Of a stretch of DNA of 64,000 bases, positions 52,358 to 61,920 are shown piece by piece (the first letter of the stretch is position 1; every line of letters begins with the position of its first letter). The position numbers and the translations under genes are program-made. The stretch lies in NCBI RefSeq assembly GCF_000612545.2, contig NZ_CP097800.1, positions 1,240,001 to 1,304,000 of the forward strand, in the 5' to 3' direction. Source of the DNA: Streptomyces sp. PCS3-D2. Its GTDB lineage: Bacteria; Actinomycetota; Actinomycetes; Streptomycetales; Streptomycetaceae. A model generated the notes under the pieces. The model was given only the letters and a program-made list of their open reading frames with translations. It made no database searches and had not been told where the DNA came from.

Positions 52358-53944
52358 GTGTCGCTCAGCCCGTCCCGTACGTTCCCTCCGGAGATCGCCG
52401 AATCGGAGGCCCTCGTCGCGCTCGTCGAGCGCGGCCGCGAGCAGGGTCACATCAACGGTGACGACGTGCGCCAGGCCTTCGAGGCCGGCCGCATCCCGGT
52501 GGACCAGTGGAAGCGGGTCCTGCGCAGCCTGAACCAGGTCCTCGACGAGGAGGGTGTCGCCCTTCACGTCAGCGCGGCCCCCGCCACCAAGGCTGCCGCG
52601 AAGAAGCCCCGCAAGGCTGCCGCCCCGGCCCGCACCGTGGCCAAGAAGGCCACCGCCGCGCCCCGGCCCATCGGTGCGCGCAAGACCGCGGCCCCCGCCG
52701 CGGCCACCACAGTCACGGCCACGGCGATATCCGCTCCGTCGGCCGCCGCGGCTGCGGAGGCGGCGGTTCCGGCCGAGGCAGCCGCCGAGCCGAAGAAGCG
52801 CACGGTCAAGAAGACCGCCGCCAAGAAGACCGCCGTGAAGAAGACCGCGGCGAAGAAGACCAGCGCCAAGGACGCGGACGAGGCCGAGAGCCCGGCCGTC
52901 GAGGGCGAGGACTGGGCAGCGGAGGACCTCGTCGACGAAGCCGAGGAGGAGGCGCCCAAGACCGGCGCCCAGGGCTTCGTGCTGTCCGACGACGACGAGG
53001 ACGACGCCCCGGCACAGACGGTCATGGTGGCCGGTGCCACCGCGGACCCGGTCAAGGACTACCTCAAGCTGATCGGCAAGGTGCCGCTCCTCAACGCCGA
53101 GCAGGAGGTCGAGCTCGCCAAGCGCATCGAGGCCGGTCTCTTCTCCGAGTACAAGCTCGAAGAGGAGGAGGACCACAAGCCCGCCTTCAAGCGCGAGCTG
53201 GAGATCCTCGTCGAGGACGGCCGCCGCGCCAAGAACCACCTGCTGGAGGCCAACCTCCGCCTCGTGGTCTCCCTGGCCAAGCGCTACACCGGCCGCGGCA
53301 TGCTCTTCCTGGACCTGATCCAGGAAGGCAACGTCGGCCTGATCCGCGCCGTGGAGAAGTTCGACTACACCAAGGGCTTCAAGTTCTCCACGTACGCGAC
53401 CTGGTGGATCCGGCAGGCGATCACGCGTGCGATGGCCGACCAGTCGCGCACGATCCGCATCCCCGTCCACATGGTCGAGATCATCAACAAGCTCGCCCGC
53501 GTGCAGCGCCAGATGCTCCAGGACCTGGGCCGCGAGCCCACCCCGGAGGAGCTGGGCAAGGAACTCGACATGACCCCCGAGAAGGTCATCGAGGTCCAGA
53601 AGTACGGCCGCGAGCCGATCTCCCTGCACACCCCGCTGGGTGAGGAGGGCGACAGCGAGTTCGGTGACCTCATCGAGGACTCCGAGGCGGTCGTGCCCGC
53701 GGACGCGGTCTCCTTCACCTTCCTCCAGGAGCAGCTCCAGTCGATCCTGGGCACGCTCTCGGAGCGCGAGGCGGGCGTGGTCTCCATGCGCTACGGCCTC
53801 AACGACGGCCAGCCGAAGACCCTCGACGAGATCGGCCGCGTGTACGGGGTCACCCGCGAGCGGATCCGCCAGATCGAGTCGAAGACCATGTCGAAGCTGC
53901 GCCACCCGTCGCGCTCCCAGGTGCTGCGCGACTACCTCGACTGA
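52358..53944 (+). CDS. hrdB: Principal sigma factor HrdB (RpoD)
   Basis: 528 aa. Housekeeping sigma-70: region 1.2 ([20 protein letters not shown]), 2 ([39 protein letters not shown]), 3 and 4 ([20 protein letters not shown]). The first ~230 residues hold region 1.1-like helices and a Lys/Ala-rich repeat ([18 protein letters not shown]), the mark of Streptomyces HrdB. GTG 52358 after GAGAGG. Two strong hairpins follow the gene. Confidence 0.97.
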   Translation: MSLSPSRTFPPEIAESEALVALVERGREQGHINGDDVRQAFEAGRIPVDQWKRVLRSLNQVLDEEGVALHVSAAPATKAAAKKPRKAAAPARTVAKKATAAPRPIGARKTAAPAAATTVTATAISAPSAAAAAEAAVPAEAAAEPKKRTVKKTAAKKTAVKKTAAKKTSAKDADEAESPAVEGEDWAAEDLVDEAEEEAPKTGAQGFVLSDDDEDDAPAQTVMVAGATADPVKDYLKLIGKVPLLNAEQEVELAKRIEAGLFSEYKLEEEEDHKPAFKRELEILVEDGRRAKNHLLEANLRLVVSLAKRYTGRGMLFLDLIQEGNVGLIRAVEKFDYTKGFKFSTYATWWIRQAITRAMADQSRTIRIPVHMVEIINKLARVQRQMLQDLGREPTPEELGKELDMTPEKVIEVQKYGREPISLHTPLGEEGDSEFGDLIEDSEAVVPADAVSFTFLQEQLQSILGTLSEREAGVVSMRYGLNDGQPKTLDEIGRVYGVTRERIRQIESKTMSKLRHPSRSQVLRDYLD

Positions 53945-53960
53945 GTCGATCTCCACGCAG

Positions 53961-53998
53961 CACGCCCCCGACCTGCGCATCCGCGGGCCGGGGGCGTG
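53961..53998 (+). terminator. hrdB terminator
   Basis: Perfect 10-bp stem CACGCCCCCG/CGGGGGCGTG with an 18-nt loop, 16 bp after the hrdB stop. Confidence 0.7.
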
Positions 53999-54080
53999 AC
54001 CGTACCGGCTCGGGCGCGCCGCGTCCCGGTTCCCCGGGGGTGACGGCGGGCTGCCCGAGCGGGGACGTCCTGCGCCGGTG

Positions 54081-54125
54081 GGGCGGTGTGGGGTGCGGCC
54101 CGTGTGATCGCACCCCACACCGCCC
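54081..54125. terminator. Second, stronger hairpin between hrdB and a convergent gene
   Basis: Perfect 17-bp stem GGGCGGTGTGGGGTGCG/CGCACCCCACACCGCCC, 11-nt loop. Probably a bidirectional terminator. Confidence 0.75.
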
Positions 54126-54152
54126 GGCATCCGGTTCTCCCGCGGGCGGGGC

Positions 54153-54587
54153 TCAGGCCTCGATGAGGTGCTTGAGCTTCTCCTCGTTCAGCGGCATCTC
54201 CTTGCGAGCGTGCGGTTTCACGACGAGCGGTACGAGCACCCTGCCGATGCCGTGGCCCTCGAAGTCCAGGCTCAGGGTGAGGCGGGAGCGGGTTCCGTCG
54301 CCCAGGGGCTCGACGGTGCCCCGGACATCGCCGCGGACCGGGCCGTCGATGCCGTGCAGGTGCCAGCTCCTGGGCGGGTCGTACTCGGTGAGCTCCATGG
54401 TCATCGGGAACTCACGCCGGCCGATCCGCCGCCGCACGGAGATGATCGCTCCCACGGCCGGGTGCTCGGTGCCCCGGGCGGACACCGCGCTCTTCTGCCA
54501 CTCCGGCAGGTGGGAGGCGTCCGACGCGTAGGCGAAGACCTCCTCGGGACTGCGGTCGATGTCGATGCTTTCTCTGATCGCGGACAT
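54153..54587 (-). CDS. SRPBCC family (polyketide cyclase-like) protein
   Basis: 144 aa. START/SRPBCC fold with the common N-terminal SIDIDRSPEEVFAYASDASH and a C-terminal helix ending in KEMPLNEEKLKHLIEA. These small proteins bind hydrophobic ligands; function not defined. ATG 54585-54587. A separate transcript downstream of the permease gene. Confidence 0.85.
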   Translation of the reverse strand: MSAIRESIDIDRSPEEVFAYASDASHLPEWQKSAVSARGTEHPAVGAIISVRRRIGRREFPMTMELTEYDPPRSWHLHGIDGPVRGDVRGTVEPLGDGTRSRLTLSLDFEGHGIGRVLVPLVVKPHARKEMPLNEEKLKHLIEA

Positions 54588-54640
54588 GGCGACCCCTTCA
54601 TGCCCCCTGAAGGCGCTGTCCTTCCACGCTACCGCGCAGG

Positions 54641-56014
54641 TCAGGTGGCTGTCCGCTGCCTGCGGGCGGCCATGGCGGCATGGACCGCGACGCCCGCGAA
54701 GAGGAAGAGCACGCCCTGGTAGACGGCGGCGTACCCGGAGCCGGCCACCAGCCACAGGGAAAAGCCGAAGGCCAGGACCGCGAGGGCGGCGTCGCGGACC
54801 AGGCGCCCCCGCCGGACGCGCTCGCCCTGTCCGGAGAGCAGGAAGTAGATCTGCGCGGCGGTGGAGAGCAGGTAGGGGACGGTGGCGGTGAAGGTGGTGA
54901 CGAGGACCAGGATCTCGAAGACGCCGTCGGAACCGGCCGTGTAGTTGTAGACGGTCAGGGCAGAGGCCAGGGAGGTCGTGACGACGACACCGACCACCGG
55001 GACGCCCCGCCGCTTCTTCTCGAAGGCCCGCGGGAAGAGCCCGTCCTTGGCGGCGGCGTACGGGGTCTGGGCGCTGAGGAGGGTCCAGCCGTTGAGGGCG
55101 CCACCCATCGAGACGACGGCGGCGCAGGCGACGAGGGTGCCGCCCCAGGTGCCGCCGAACATGGCGTTGACGGCGTCGGTGAACGGGGCCTCGGAGGAGA
55201 CCAGCCGCTCGTGGGCGACAAGGCCGAAGACGGAGAGGGTGCCGAGCAGGTAGACGACGGCCGCGCCGGTGGTGCCGAGGATCGTGGCCCGACCCACGTT
55301 GCGGGCGGGGTCGCGGACCTCGCCGGCGCTGACGGCGGCGGACTCCACGCCGAGGTAGCTGAAGAGGAGGATCGCCGCAGCGGCGGAAAGCGCGCCGGCC
55401 GGGCTCTGACCGGTGGCCTGGAACGGGCCGAGGTTGGCGGGGTCGAAGAAGAACAGGCCGCCCACGGCCACCAGCAGCAGCGGGGCGAACTTCAGCACGG
55501 TGGCCACCAGTTGGACGGCGCCGACGTAGCGGGTGCCGGCCAGGTTGGCGAGCGCGGGAAGCCACTGCATGGCCAGCGCCGCCAGGCACATGGACCACCT
55601 GTGCGCGCCGATGGCCGGGAAGAGGACGCTGAGGTAGCCGACGGAGGCCACGGCGAGGGCCGCGTTCGACACCCACGAGGTTATCCAGTAGCTCCAGGCG
55701 GCGAGGAAGCCGGCGAAGTCGCCGAAGGCGGCACGGGCGTAGACGTACGGGCCACCGGTCTGCGGGTGCCGGTGGGCGAGGCGGCCGAAGACGAGCGCGA
55801 GGGCGATCGCACCGAGGGTGAGCAGCGCGAAGGCGACGAGGCTGATCGTGCCGAAGGGGGCGACCGAGGCGGGGAGGAGGAAGATCCCGCCGCCGATGAT
55901 GTTGCCCATGACCAGGCAGGTCGCGATGGGGAGGCCGAAGCTCCGGGCGTGGGGGTCGCGGCCCGGCTCGGGGGGTGCGGTGGCCTCTGTGGGCAGGGCT
56001 GCGGTGCTGGTCAT
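54641..56014 (-). CDS. APC-superfamily amino acid permease
   Basis: 457 aa, about twelve membrane helices. The first helix carries the substrate motif VMGNIIGGGIFLLP, followed by GRLAHRHPQTGGPYVYARAA, both typical of AdiC/PotE-like antiporters. The substrate (amino acid or polyamine) is not readable. ATG 56012-56014. Confidence 0.88.
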   Translation of the reverse strand: MTSTAALPTEATAPPEPGRDPHARSFGLPIATCLVMGNIIGGGIFLLPASVAPFGTISLVAFALLTLGAIALALVFGRLAHRHPQTGGPYVYARAAFGDFAGFLAAWSYWITSWVSNAALAVASVGYLSVLFPAIGAHRWSMCLAALAMQWLPALANLAGTRYVGAVQLVATVLKFAPLLLVAVGGLFFFDPANLGPFQATGQSPAGALSAAAAILLFSYLGVESAAVSAGEVRDPARNVGRATILGTTGAAVVYLLGTLSVFGLVAHERLVSSEAPFTDAVNAMFGGTWGGTLVACAAVVSMGGALNGWTLLSAQTPYAAAKDGLFPRAFEKKRRGVPVVGVVVTTSLASALTVYNYTAGSDGVFEILVLVTTFTATVPYLLSTAAQIYFLLSGQGERVRRGRLVRDAALAVLAFGFSLWLVAGSGYAAVYQGVLFLFAGVAVHAAMAARRQRTAT

Positions 56015-56089
56015 CGGGGGTGCGCCTCGGGTCGTCTCACATGGTGGGCGGGTCGACACATGGTCGACCACCGTGCGGGACGTACCAAA

Positions 56090-58330
56090 TCAGCGGGTTT
56101 CGTCCCGCACCGGCGCACCCTCGGAAGGAAGGATTCCGTCGAGGGGGCCTTCCCGCCGGGAATCCTGCGGCGCCTCTCGGGCGGTCCTCCCACCGACCCG
56201 CTCCCCGGTCCCTCCGGTCCCTCTGGTCCCTCTGGTCCGCGCCGGAGGGGCGGCCGCGTGGCCGCCCGCCCCGCCGGACACGCCGCTCCCCGCCCGTCGG
56301 GACTCCGGGGCGGCCACCGGCACCTGCGGGCCGTCGGCCTCACCGAGCCAGCGCCTCAGGACGCCGTGCACCGCCTCCGCGCCGACCAGTTCCTCCCCCG
56401 GGTCCGACAGCTCCGCGGGCCACATCAGGAACGGACGCCCCTGCTCGCCGCCCAGGCCGCCGTGCGAGCCGATCTGCTCCTCGAAGGCGTGCACCGCGCC
56501 CGTGCCGGGGTCGTACGCCGAGTTCACCATGATGTCGGCCACGTGCGGGAAGGCGTCGGTCCGGCGGACGGCCGCCGCCGCCCCCGGACCGAAGGCCGCC
56601 AGCAGCTTCTCGGCCTCGCCGGGCACGTCCAGCCGGGCCTCGGCCCCGCCCGGCCCCAGCACCACCCCGTCCACCAGCAGGAAACCGACGCCGGGGTGGT
56701 TCGCCAGGGTCGCCAGCAGCGCGGGGTGGGTGCTCTCGACACGGGCCCGGGAGGCCCGGCCGGGAATGTCCGGGAAGGAGATCAGGGCCAGGTTGCCGGA
56801 GGCCAGCACCACCGGGTCCGTGCCCGGCCCCGGGCGGGCCTCCTCACCCTCCTCCACCGGCCGGTGGAGAGCGGCCAGAACCGCCGCGCGGGCTTCGGCC
56901 CCACTGCGGGTGCGGCCGGCCCTGCGGGGGACGGGCAGGCCGCAGCCCGCCCTCACCAGGTCCTTCAGGGTCAGCCCGTAGCGCGACAGGAAGGTCTCCC
57001 CGGGGCTCTGGCCGTGATCGGAGAGCAGCACGATCCGGTACGGGCGCGGCGCGTGCTCGGCGACCCGGGCGATCAGCGCAAGGCTGCGGTCGAGGCGCTC
57101 CAGCACCTGGTCGGTGTCGCGTCCGCGCGGGCCCGAGTGATGGGCGACCTCGTCGTAGGCGACGAGGTCGGCGTAGACCACGGCGCGCCCGGCGAGCATG
57201 TCGCCGATCACCGCCGAGACGACCACGTCCCGTTCGACCACGGTCGCGAAGGCCCGGATCAGCGGGTAGAGCCCGCCGCGCGAGACCCGGGGCCGGTCCC
57301 CGCGGATCCGGGCCCGCCGGGACTGGACGATCTCGCGGGCCGCGTCGGCGAAGAAGGACAGGGCCGTGCGGACGGCATTGGCCGGATCGGAGAAGTACGC
57401 GAAGTAGCCGGCGCGGGACCGGTTGGCCCGGCCCCGCCTCGCCGAGACCGAGAGCACGAGCGCCAGCTGGTCGGCACCGCCGCTGAAGAGGTTGCCGCGG
57501 CTGGCCCCGTCGAGCGTGAGCAGTCCCCCGTCGCCGGTGCGCTCGATGGCCCGCCGCTGCAGTTCCGCGGCGCTGGCGGGCCGGTTGCAGACCATCACCT
57601 CGCCGGTGTCCTTCTCGTACCAGCGGAAGGCCGGCACGTCGAAGGTGGAGCCGTGCAGGATGCCGAGCTGGCTGGCGCCGGTCTGGCTCGACCAATCCGT
57701 GCGCCAGGATGTGACGCGGTGGCCGCTTTCGAGCCAGCCGGCGACGGTGGGCATGAGCGCGCTGCCGCACGCCTCGCGCAGCACCTCGTACCCGACCCCG
57801 TCGAGCTGGAGGACCAGCAGGCCCGGCACCGCCGCCCCCGTCCGGGTGGCGGACCCGCGGCCCTGCCGGCGGCGGCGCCGGTCGGCGAGCCGGTAGAGCC
57901 GGCGCCGGTACGCCTCGTCGTCGCGCACTGCCAGCGCCGTGGAGGTCGCGGAGGCCACCGCGGACATCACGGCGGCCACGACGACCGCGGTCTCGGGGGC
58001 GGCTTCGCCCCGCCCGTCGGGGATCAGTCTGAGCGCCAGCAGCAGGAGCGAGCCGTTCAGGAAGAACACGAGGACCCCGAGCACGAGGGCGGGCACCAGC
58101 AGCAGGGCCCGCACCAGCACGGGCCAGACCAGTGCGCTCAGCAGGCCGAAGGCGCCGGCGCCCCAGGCCGCGGTGAGGCCGATCTGCGTGATGCTGTCGC
58201 CGTCGTCGGACTGCAGGCGGAAGTCCGGGAGGATCCCGGCCAGGGCGAGCATCGTGAGGGTGGACACCGCCCAGACGAGGATCACCCGCACCAGGGCGTT
58301 GCCCGTGTTCCGCCACCGCCGTCGCCGCAC
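56090..58330 (-). CDS. Membrane protein with phosphodiesterase/alkaline phosphatase-type domain
   Basis: 746 aa from GTG 58328-58330. The N-terminus has four hydrophobic helices (ALVRVILVWAVSTLTMLALAG; LLVPALVLGVLVFFLNGSL), a holin-like 4-TM unit. Residues ~165-650 form an alkaline phosphatase/phosphodiesterase superfamily domain: PGLLVLQLDGVGYEVL (metal Asp), WSSQTGASQLGILHG (nucleophile Thr region), YADLVAYDEVAHHSG and LLSDHGQSPG (metal Asp/His). Likely hydrolyses a phosphate or phosphonate ester outside the membrane. A low-complexity tail ends the protein. The frame extends far upstream without support. Confidence 0.82.
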   Translation of the reverse strand: MRRRRWRNTGNALVRVILVWAVSTLTMLALAGILPDFRLQSDDGDSITQIGLTAAWGAGAFGLLSALVWPVLVRALLLVPALVLGVLVFFLNGSLLLLALRLIPDGRGEAAPETAVVVAAVMSAVASATSTALAVRDDEAYRRRLYRLADRRRRRQGRGSATRTGAAVPGLLVLQLDGVGYEVLREACGSALMPTVAGWLESGHRVTSWRTDWSSQTGASQLGILHGSTFDVPAFRWYEKDTGEVMVCNRPASAAELQRRAIERTGDGGLLTLDGASRGNLFSGGADQLALVLSVSARRGRANRSRAGYFAYFSDPANAVRTALSFFADAAREIVQSRRARIRGDRPRVSRGGLYPLIRAFATVVERDVVVSAVIGDMLAGRAVVYADLVAYDEVAHHSGPRGRDTDQVLERLDRSLALIARVAEHAPRPYRIVLLSDHGQSPGETFLSRYGLTLKDLVRAGCGLPVPRRAGRTRSGAEARAAVLAALHRPVEEGEEARPGPGTDPVVLASGNLALISFPDIPGRASRARVESTHPALLATLANHPGVGFLLVDGVVLGPGGAEARLDVPGEAEKLLAAFGPGAAAAVRRTDAFPHVADIMVNSAYDPGTGAVHAFEEQIGSHGGLGGEQGRPFLMWPAELSDPGEELVGAEAVHGVLRRWLGEADGPQVPVAAPESRRAGSGVSGGAGGHAAAPPARTRGTRGTGGTGERVGGRTAREAPQDSRREGPLDGILPSEGAPVRDETR

Positions 58331-58416
58331 GTGCCACCCCCGGGGTCGTCTCCCGCCTCCAGGCTCGCACAACGGCTGCCGGCCGGCCGGACGACGGGAA
58401 AGCGGACGGACAGCGG

Positions 58417-58821
58417 TCAGGTGCCGTCGTAGCCGGCGGTCGGCATGGACAGCCGCCGGTGCACCTCGGCCTTCATCGCGGCGGTGTACCGCGGCTCCTC
58501 GTCCCCGGCGGTCTCCAGGCGCACGCCGCGCCGCTCGCACTCTGCGGTGAACTCCTCGACGCAGCTCAGCGCGCGGGCCAGGACCCGGTGATTGGCGGCG
58601 ACGAACAGATCGACCCGCCCGGCGGATATCTCGGACCAGAAGCCGCAGTGGTCCGCGCGCATCCCGTAGACGAGCAGTTGCTGGGTCACGAGGTAACCCC
58701 GGTCGGCCGCCCAGCGTGCGCACACGGCGTGCTGGCCCCGAGTGTCCACGGCGAACGGGTCGGCGTCCAGATCTTCGAGCGGGGCCAGGCTGGCGATCGC
58801 GGCCACGCGCAACTCTTCCAT
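58417..58821 (-). CDS. Orphan resolvase-fold-like protein
   Basis: 134 aa. The order of motifs follows the serine recombinase N-terminal domain: RVAAIASLAP, DTRGQHAVCARWAADRGYLV, AGRVDLFVAANHRVLARAL and CERRGVRLET. Catalytic residues are only partly kept (a Ser at 11; the R-x-x-R region reads HRVLAR) and no DNA-binding domain follows. Probably a domesticated, non-catalytic protein; known to me only as a Streptomyces hypothetical. ATG 58819-58821. Confidence 0.6.
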   Translation of the reverse strand: MEELRVAAIASLAPLEDLDADPFAVDTRGQHAVCARWAADRGYLVTQQLLVYGMRADHCGFWSEISAGRVDLFVAANHRVLARALSCVEEFTAECERRGVRLETAGDEEPRYTAAMKAEVHRRLSMPTAGYDGT

Positions 58822-58961
58822 GCCGCCGGACCCTACTCCGATCCGCCGCCCGGGAGGAGGGGCTGCCGGATTCCGATTCGGGTGCGGTGGCGGAGCGGCC
58901 GGCCCGGCATGATGGGAAGGACACCCCGAGGCCGGCGGGACGGCGAGGGAGGGAGGGTCTG

Positions 58962-59738
58962 GTGCCGGTGGAGATCACCTGGTGGGGCCATGCGACGTGC
59001 ACCGTCGAGGATTCCGGGGTGCGGCTGCTGACGGACCCGTTGTTCACCCGGCGGCTCGCGCACCTGCGACGGCGCCGCGGAGCGCTCCCGCCGCCCGAGG
59101 CGGCGGTGGCGGACGTGGTACTGGTGTCGCACCTGCACGCGGACCATCTGCACCTGCCGTCGCTGGGGCTGCTCGCGCCCGGCACCAGGATCCTCGTGCC
59201 GCGGGGTGCGCGGCGGGCGGTCCCGCGGCTGGCCCGGCTCGCCGGACTGCGCGGGCTGACGGTGACGGAGACGGCGCCGGGCGACGAGGTCCGCGTCGGG
59301 GAGGGCGTGCGGGTCCGCGCGGTCAGCGCACGCCACGACGGACGGCGGCTGCCGTACGGCCCGCACCTCGCGCCGGCGCTCGGATACGTGGTCCTGGGCG
59401 CCGCCCGGACGTACTTCGCCGGGGACACCGGGCTGTTCGACACCATGGCCGAGGAGGTGGGGCCGGTGGACCTGGCTCTGCTGCCGGTGGGCGGCTGGGG
59501 TCCGTACCTGGGGCCCGGACATCTGGACGCCGTACGAGCCGCTCACGCGCTGGCGCAGCTGGCCCCCGCGGCGGCGGTGCCGGTCCACTACGGGACGTAC
59601 TGGCCGGTCGGGATGGACGCGGTCCGGCCCCACGAGTTCCACGCGCCGGGCCAGGAGTTCGAGCGGCGTGCCCGGCAGCTGGCGCCGAAGGTGTGCGTGC
59701 GGGTGCCGGGGCACGGCGAGCGGGTGCGGCTGCCGTGA
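58962..59738 (+). CDS. MBL-fold metallo-hydrolase (UlaG-like)
   Basis: 258 aa. Metallo-beta-lactamase fold: WWGHATCTVE at the N-terminus, zinc motif SHLHADHLH (HxHxDH), later His in SARHDGRRLP, Asp in YFAGDTGLF and VHYGTYW near the end. UlaG/NAPE-PLD-like hydrolases cleave lactones or phosphodiesters. GTG 58962 after GGGAGGG. The next gene overlaps by 4 bp (GTGA). Confidence 0.9.
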   Translation: MPVEITWWGHATCTVEDSGVRLLTDPLFTRRLAHLRRRRGALPPPEAAVADVVLVSHLHADHLHLPSLGLLAPGTRILVPRGARRAVPRLARLAGLRGLTVTETAPGDEVRVGEGVRVRAVSARHDGRRLPYGPHLAPALGYVVLGAARTYFAGDTGLFDTMAEEVGPVDLALLPVGGWGPYLGPGHLDAVRAAHALAQLAPAAAVPVHYGTYWPVGMDAVRPHEFHAPGQEFERRARQLAPKVCVRVPGHGERVRLP

Positions 59739-60382
59739 CCCTTCGCGCGTTCACGGCGGTGGCCGTGGCGGGGGCCGCGGGGGCCGGCCAGGTGCCGCCG
59801 GATACCACCCAGCAGGCAGTGGGCTACCCGGCGTTGTTCGTGCTGGTGGCACTGGGTGCGCTGGTGCCGGTGATTCCCACCGGCGCGCTGGTGAGTTCGG
59901 CGGCGGTGGTGGCCTTCCACCACCAGGCGCCGTACGGGGTGCTGCTCGTGTTCGGGGTGTCGGCGCTGGCGGCCTTCACCGGGGATCTGGCGCTGTACTG
60001 GCTCGGGCAGCGGGGGGTGCGGTCCCGCAACGGGTCGCGGTGGCTGGCCGCGTTGCGCGGCCGGGCCGCACCGGAGCGGCTGGCGCAGGCCCAGACCCGG
60101 CTGGACGAGCACGGGGTCACGGTGCTGGTGCTCTCCCGGCTGGTACCGGCGGGCCGGATCCCGGTGATGCTGGCCTGCCTGCTGGCGGAGCTGCCGCTGC
60201 GCCGGTTCGCCCGCGGCGACGGCCCCGCTTGCCTGGCCTGGGCAGCCACGTACGGCCTGATCGGCATCCTGGGCGGCTCGCTGTTCCCGGAGCCCTGGAA
60301 GGGCGTGGCCCTGGCGGTCGGCCTGGCGCTGCTGGTCAGCGCGGGCCCGGCGCTCTGGCGCCGGTTGCGGCGCCATCCCTGA
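59735..60382 (+). CDS. DedA/VTT-domain membrane protein
   Basis: 215 aa. Hydrophobic helices ALFVLVALGALVPVIPTGALV, LALYWLGQRG and a GRIPVMLACLLAELPLRRF stretch; SRLVPAGR carries the conserved Arg of DedA proteins, which flip undecaprenyl or other phospholipids. GTG start overlaps the MBL gene stop. Co-expression with the hydrolase is probable. Confidence 0.82.
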   Translation: MTLRAFTAVAVAGAAGAGQVPPDTTQQAVGYPALFVLVALGALVPVIPTGALVSSAAVVAFHHQAPYGVLLVFGVSALAAFTGDLALYWLGQRGVRSRNGSRWLAALRGRAAPERLAQAQTRLDEHGVTVLVLSRLVPAGRIPVMLACLLAELPLRRFARGDGPACLAWAATYGLIGILGGSLFPEPWKGVALAVGLALLVSAGPALWRRLRRHP

Positions 60383-60684
60383 CGGGCGTCGGGGCGCGCC
60401 GAGCGGACCGACCCGACGCCCGTCCGGGGACGGACCGGGCTGCGATCCGAGCAGCCCGAGGGCGGCTCGGGCACGGCGTACCTGACCGCATCCCCGAGGT
60501 GCTGTGGCGTTTCTTCCCGGTGCGAGCGGCGGGGACGGGGGGCGGGCCGGGCCCGGCGCCTGTGACGAAACCTCCCGAGCCCGCACGCCGCCGGAGGCGC
60601 TCGGCAGCGTTGAGTAAGATCGGCGGGTTCAGCACTCCCCCATCGCATCCGGTGTCGCGACACCGAAGGATCATCAGAGGTGTC

Positions 60685-61881
60685 ATGTCCGACGAACGGA
60701 CCATCGCCAGGGACCGCGTCCCCGTGACCGCCGGATCACCGCAGAACGCCACCGACCGGGCACGGAGAGTGCTGTGGCGGGCCGGCAGGTCCCGGCGGGT
60801 CGGCGGTGCGACCGGGGCCGCGCGGGCACAGCGCATCGTGGTGCTGGACGGCTTGCGACTGCTCGCCGCGCTGTCGGTGGTCCTCTTCCACTACCTGGCC
60901 AGTTACGGGACGATCCCCTGGCAGCGGACGGCGGGCGAGCTCTTCCCCGCGCTGCACCGCATAGCCCAGTTCGGATGGCTGGGCGTGGCCTTCTTCTTCA
61001 TGATCAGCGGATTCGTCATCTGCATGTCCGGGTGGGGGAAGTCACTCGGACACTTCTGGCAGGGGCGGGTCCTTCGGCTCTTCCCGCTCTACTGGGCCGC
61101 GGTTGTACTCTCCTCGGCGGCTGCTCGACTGGGTCCGCACGTTCCCGGCGAACCGAAGGTCACCTTCGGGCAGATGCTCACCAACCTCACGATGCTGAAC
61201 GAACCACTCGGCGTCACCCATGTGGACAACGTCTACTGGACGCTCTGGGTCGAGCTCCGCTTCTACCTGCTCTTCTCACTGGTGGTCCTGCTGGGAAGCA
61301 ACTACCGCCGGGTCGCGACCTTCTGCTGGATCTGGGCGTTGGGCTCGGTCATGGCACCCGCATCGGGCATTCCGCTGCTTGAGCAGCTTGTGATGCCCCG
61401 CTGGGCGCCCTTCTTCATCGCCGGCATCGCCTTCTACCTGGTCCGGCGGGCGGGCCGGCTCGAAGGGGAGACCGTGGGGATCCTGGCGCTCTCGTGGCTG
61501 CTGATGCAGCACCGCCTGCCGGAGATCATGGCGGGCGAGGGGCATGGCATCAACTGGAAGGTCTGCCTCAGCGCTGTCACGGTGATGTACCTGGTGATGT
61601 GCCTGATCGCGCTTGGCAAGCTGGACCGCATTCAGTGGCGCTGGCTGCCGATCGCGGGTGTGGTCTCCTACCCCCTCTATCTCGTGCACCAGTCGCTGGG
61701 CGTGCGGGTGATCTGGCGCTGGAACGAGCAGTGGGGTGCCTGGCCGACGCTGCTCGGTGTGATCGCCGGGATGGTTCTCTTCTCCTGGCTCCTGCACCGG
61801 GTGGTCGAGCGGCCGCTCGCCAGGCTGTTGCGGCAGGCGATGGGCCCGCGACGGGAGCAGTCGCAGAAGCTCGCAGCGTAG
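60685..61881 (+). CDS. Acyltransferase family (OafA/YrhL-like) membrane protein
   Basis: 398 aa. Family acyltransferase 3: ~50 N-terminal cytoplasmic residues, then LDGLRLLAALSVVLFHY with the conserved R and H, GWLGVAFFFMISGFVI, GRVLRLFPLYWAAVVL and about ten helices. Adds acyl groups to cell-surface or secreted sugars. ATG 60685 with AGAGG upstream. It ends 39 bp before the IS701 element. Confidence 0.87.
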   Translation: MSDERTIARDRVPVTAGSPQNATDRARRVLWRAGRSRRVGGATGAARAQRIVVLDGLRLLAALSVVLFHYLASYGTIPWQRTAGELFPALHRIAQFGWLGVAFFFMISGFVICMSGWGKSLGHFWQGRVLRLFPLYWAAVVLSSAAARLGPHVPGEPKVTFGQMLTNLTMLNEPLGVTHVDNVYWTLWVELRFYLLFSLVVLLGSNYRRVATFCWIWALGSVMAPASGIPLLEQLVMPRWAPFFIAGIAFYLVRRAGRLEGETVGILALSWLLMQHRLPEIMAGEGHGINWKVCLSAVTVMYLVMCLIALGKLDRIQWRWLPIAGVVSYPLYLVHQSLGVRVIWRWNEQWGAWPTLLGVIAGMVLFSWLLHRVVERPLARLLRQAMGPRREQSQKLAA

Positions 61882-61920
61882 GGGAGGGACGGAGGAGACC
61901 GGCGGACGAAGCTCCCCTAG

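Noticed and set aside
54680-58432. 1250-codon plus-strand ORF
   Set aside because: Wholly antisense to the permease and phosphodiesterase genes, with the Gly/Arg/Asp-rich composition produced by the third-position GC of the opposite strand.
56090-59446. 1118-codon minus-strand ORF
   Set aside because: Only the part below 58330 resembles a protein family; the rest crosses two other genes.
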